Positions 62,003 to 64,000 of a stretch of DNA of 64,000 nt are shown here, piece after piece. Every line of letters starts with the position of its first letter. Position 1 is the first letter of the stretch. Both the position numbers and the translations under genes were made by a program. The notes below the pieces were generated by a model. The model did not search any database, was not told the origin of the DNA, and saw nothing but the letters and a program-made list of their open reading frames with translations. The stretch is taken from NCBI GenBank assembly GCA_958296025.1, contig OY282430.1:3524477-3588476 (forward strand). Reading direction: 5' to 3'. The DNA comes from an uncultured Pseudomonadales bacterium (GTDB lineage Bacteria; Pseudomonadota; Gammaproteobacteria; Pseudomonadales; Azotimanducaceae).

Positions 62003-62420
62003 TATTCGAGGAAAAGTCGCTAGAGTTCTCAACTCTCGCGAGATTGCAATCAACGTGGGCACCAAAGACGGAGTAATGGCGGGCATGTACTTCGACGTAT
62101 TGGCTCCCAACCGTGAGGATATATTGGACCCTGACACAAATGAAGTTTTGGGATCTGTAGAGAGGCCAAAGGTAAGGGTGAAAGTAGTTCATGTTCAGGA
62201 CAATCTTTCTGTTGCGTCCACCTATAGGAAGAGCCACGTTAACATTGGGGGCAAAGAGCTCCTTGGTGGATATCTCGGTAAAATGCTTGCGACCCCGCCG
62301 AAATGGGTAGAAAAATACGAGACCCTAAAAACAGATGAAGCCACTTGGGAAGACCTTAATGAGTATCATAGTTATGTAAAGATTGGCGATCCTGTTGTTC
62401 AGGTCAATGAGGATATTTAG
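61992..62420 (+). CDS. FlgT-C-like beta-domain protein, partner of the membrane protein
   Basis: The 142-residue product contains RGKVARVLNSREIAINVGTK, DGVMAGMYFDVL, ILDPDTNEVLGSVERPKVRV and VVHVQDNLSVASTYR. The pattern (G-x-V...NxG..DGV..G..F.V, then DPDTxEVLG) is that of the small beta-barrel found at the C-terminus of FlgT and in other stand-alone proteins. A GTG at 61992 is set by GGAG seven bases upstream; a TTG two codons earlier is possible. There is no signal peptide, so it is cytoplasmic. The C-terminal third (YETLKTDEATWEDLNEYHSY) is unlike FlgT. Confidence 0.66.
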   Translation: MATDIRGKVARVLNSREIAINVGTKDGVMAGMYFDVLAPNREDILDPDTNEVLGSVERPKVRVKVVHVQDNLSVASTYRKSHVNIGGKELLGGYLGKMLATPPKWVEKYETLKTDEATWEDLNEYHSYVKIGDPVVQVNEDI

Positions 62421-62431
62421 TTGACTTTACC

Positions 62432-63595
62432 TCAAGTTGGCCGCAAGGCCAAGTCCGTATGCAAACGCTCGGCCGCTACCGTGCGCACGCGGTGGGCAAG
62501 GCGGTGCGAATCCTTGCCGGCGTGGACGATGATTAGCTCCGAGAGGTCCAGATCATCAAGTGCTATGCGCATTGACCGCGTGACCTTCGGCGCCGTGGTG
62601 CGCTTGATCTCCACGCCGATGAGCTTGGTGCCCCGGGGGATGACGAGATCGAGTTCCGCGCCGCCGTGGGTGGCCCAAAAGTGGGCTTGATCGTCCTGCA
62701 GGCCCAGGATGTCGATGATCGCTTCCAACACGAACCCCTCCCAGGACGCGCCGGATTTGGGGTGCGAGTTGAGTGAGCGCAGGTCATCGATGCCGAGCAG
62801 GATGTGCAGCAAGCCGGTGTCGCGCAGATAGACTTTCGGCGCCTTAACTTGGCGCTTGGCGATGTTCGCATACCAAGGTTGCAGTTGGCGGACCACCAAG
62901 GCGCCCGTCAGGATGTCTAGATAGCGCCGCACCGTGGTGTCCGCCACGCCGAAGGAGCGGGCAAATTCGGACGACCGCCAGACCTGCCCATGCCAATGGC
63001 CCAACATGGTCCAGAAACGTCGCATGGCCGGCGCGGGAACGCGCACCCCCAATTGGGGAAGGTCCCGCTCCAGAAACGTCCTCACGAAGCTCTCCAGCCA
63101 CAGAAAGGCGGCGGCGTTGGAACGAGCCAGCCAAGCCTCCGGGAAGCCACCCCGCAGCCAGCGCTGGTTGAGTTGGCGGCCCACCTCATCCAGCCCCAGC
63201 CCGCCTAGGCTGTAGTAGTTTATGCGCCCCGCCAACGACTCCGAAGACTGCCGGATCAAATCCGGCGAAGCGCTGCCGAGCAATAAAAACCTCGCCGGAC
63301 GGGGGCGACGGTCCGCCAACACGCGCAGCACGGGGAAAAGGTCTGGACGGCGCTGCACTTCGTCAAGGACCACTAGGCCGCGCAATTCATCCAAAACGAG
63401 GACCGGATCCTCCATCAGCCTGTTGAGGTCCGCGGGGTTCTCCAAATCCAGTCGATGCACCACCCCTTTGTACCCCTTGGCCACTTGCCGCGCCAAGGTC
63501 GTCTTGCCGATCTGCCGCGGGCCCAATATGCCGACCACGGGAAAGGCGCGCAGCCGCTGCAGGATGGTTCGGATATGCCCAGTGCGCTGAATCAT
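62432..63595 (-). CDS. AAA ATPase with DUF4143 domain
   Basis: The 387-residue protein begins with an AAA_14 ATPase (Walker A VVGILGPRQIGKTTLARQV, Walker B GLVVLDEVQRRPDLFP, sensor RFLLLGSASPDLIRQ) and ends with the DUF4143 part, which carries a nuclease-like pattern (GAELDLVIPRG then IGVEIKRTTAP). These proteins are common in islands and mobile DNA but their role is unknown. It converges on the FlgT-C-like gene with 11 bp between stops. The shared palindrome element lies about 90 bp upstream of its ATG. Confidence 0.9.
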   Translation of the reverse strand: MIQRTGHIRTILQRLRAFPVVGILGPRQIGKTTLARQVAKGYKGVVHRLDLENPADLNRLMEDPVLVLDELRGLVVLDEVQRRPDLFPVLRVLADRRPRPARFLLLGSASPDLIRQSSESLAGRINYYSLGGLGLDEVGRQLNQRWLRGGFPEAWLARSNAAAFLWLESFVRTFLERDLPQLGVRVPAPAMRRFWTMLGHWHGQVWRSSEFARSFGVADTTVRRYLDILTGALVVRQLQPWYANIAKRQVKAPKVYLRDTGLLHILLGIDDLRSLNSHPKSGASWEGFVLEAIIDILGLQDDQAHFWATHGGAELDLVIPRGTKLIGVEIKRTTAPKVTRSMRIALDDLDLSELIIVHAGKDSHRLAHRVRTVAAERLHTDLALRPT

Positions 63596-63678
63596 GGGGG
63601 GAGATTACCATGAAAATTCGGCGGTTGCCGCAGAGATTTCATGGTTTTCTTCCTGCCCGATGCGAATCCGGTCGCTGT

Positions 63679-63736
63679 TTTATTTGGCGCGATCCGTCGT
63701 ATCACGCCACCAAACGACAGGATTGTGGCGCAAAGG
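63679..63736 (+). repeat. shared 60-bp element with palindrome, right copy
   Basis: TTTATTTGGCGCGAT, then CGTATCACGCCAC and GGATTGTGGCGCAAAGG. The dyad is TGGCGCGAT-N7-ATCACGCCA (63685-63709). Same orientation as the copy at 55848-55906. Confidence 0.75.
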
Positions 63737-63739
63737 CAT

Positions 63740-64000
63740 TTAGGCGAGCAAACTCAGCGCATTCTCCTTGGTGACCAACGCCACATCCTCTTGACGTTCG
63801 AGAAATGGCTCCACATCCGCAGCAACCTGCCCCCAATTCAAGGCATCAAGGCGTTCTCTAAGCACTGCCCGCCACGAGTCGAACGCCAGTTCAGTTCCAG
63901 CCCACCCGCTTTGGCGCAGGGCCGCGTTCAGCAGCGGTAGGTTGGGGGCCGGCCAGTCAGGAGCGCTCAAGTACCAGATGAGGTCGTAGAGGTCCCGGCC
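63740..64000 (-). CDS. AbiEii-like nucleotidyltransferase toxin, C-terminal end
   Basis: The frame runs off the window at 64000. The visible end reads GRDLYDLIWYLSAPDWP, then FDSWRAVLRERLDALNWGQV and ADVEPFLERQEDV. The GRDxYDLxWYL and VxxDVxPFL features are those of the C-terminal part of AbiEii/DUF1814 nucleotidyltransferases, toxins of type IV toxin-antitoxin and abortive-infection systems. The antitoxin gene (AbiEi) would lie beyond the edge. Catalytic motifs are outside the window. Confidence 0.75.
   Translation of the reverse strand, partial: GRDLYDLIWYLSAPDWPAPNLPLLNAALRQSGWAGTELAFDSWRAVLRERLDALNWGQVAADVEPFLERQEDVALVTKENALSLLA

Overview
The window is GC-rich, gene-dense DNA from a gammaproteobacterium, probably uncultured and marine or host-associated (inference). 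Two conserved blocks point to this. The first is miaB-ybeZ-ybeY-corC-lnt followed by leuS-lptE-holA (minus strand, 15.9 to 5.0 kb). The second is asmA-mutY-yggX-tRNA-Phe next to hisB-hisA (25-34 kb), an order I recall from Pseudomonas. Two TonB-dependent receptors and LptE show a Gram-negative outer membrane.

Layout. 0-5 kb: an NTF2-like protein, an acyl-CoA dehydrogenase and the cobaltochelatase pair cobS-cobT. 5-16 kb: the housekeeping block, into which a MntA/HepT toxin-antitoxin pair has been inserted between lnt and leuS, with the 3' end of lnt duplicated on both sides. 16-25 kb: a large secreted protein of unknown role, a DUF1820 protein, small coiled-coil membrane proteins (one with 54-bp tandem repeats), a cupin, a TonB receptor, a glyoxalase-fold protein and a ferredoxin-reductase-like flavoprotein. 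25-36 kb: the mutY/his block, interrupted by a two-domain sulfotransferase and a 2OG-Fe(II) oxygenase; hisB, hisA and hisC are present, hisH and hisF are not. 36-41 kb: an AAA ATPase between imperfect direct repeats, a ThDP enzyme, an orphan HicB-like gene, a full hicAB pair and a broken gene. 41-54 kb: an uptake and catabolism cluster (nitrilase-family enzyme, FAD oxidoreductase, TonB receptor with a LacI-type operator, LacI regulator, TRAP transporter, MDR dehydrogenase; divergently an SDR and a DUF819 membrane protein). 54-64 kb: a defence or conflict island (Fic protein with an altered motif, higB remnant, wrecked PsyrT/RqlH helicase-PRTase beside an intact DprA-like partner, a large type IIG/ISP-like restriction-methylation enzyme, an unrecognised two-gene membrane/beta-domain module, a DUF4143 ATPase and the end of an AbiEii-like gene).

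The most unusual signal is a family of about 40-bp palindromic elements (GCGAGGGG / CCCCTCGC arms behind a TCAGCCGGGG lead) inserted in frame inside protein genes: once in leuS, three times in tandem just before the catalytic Glu of Lnt, once at the lnt start, and once in the orphan HicB-like gene. It resembles, in behaviour, the coding-region palindromic elements known from Rickettsia. All coordinates and identities are from reading the sequence; no database search was possible.
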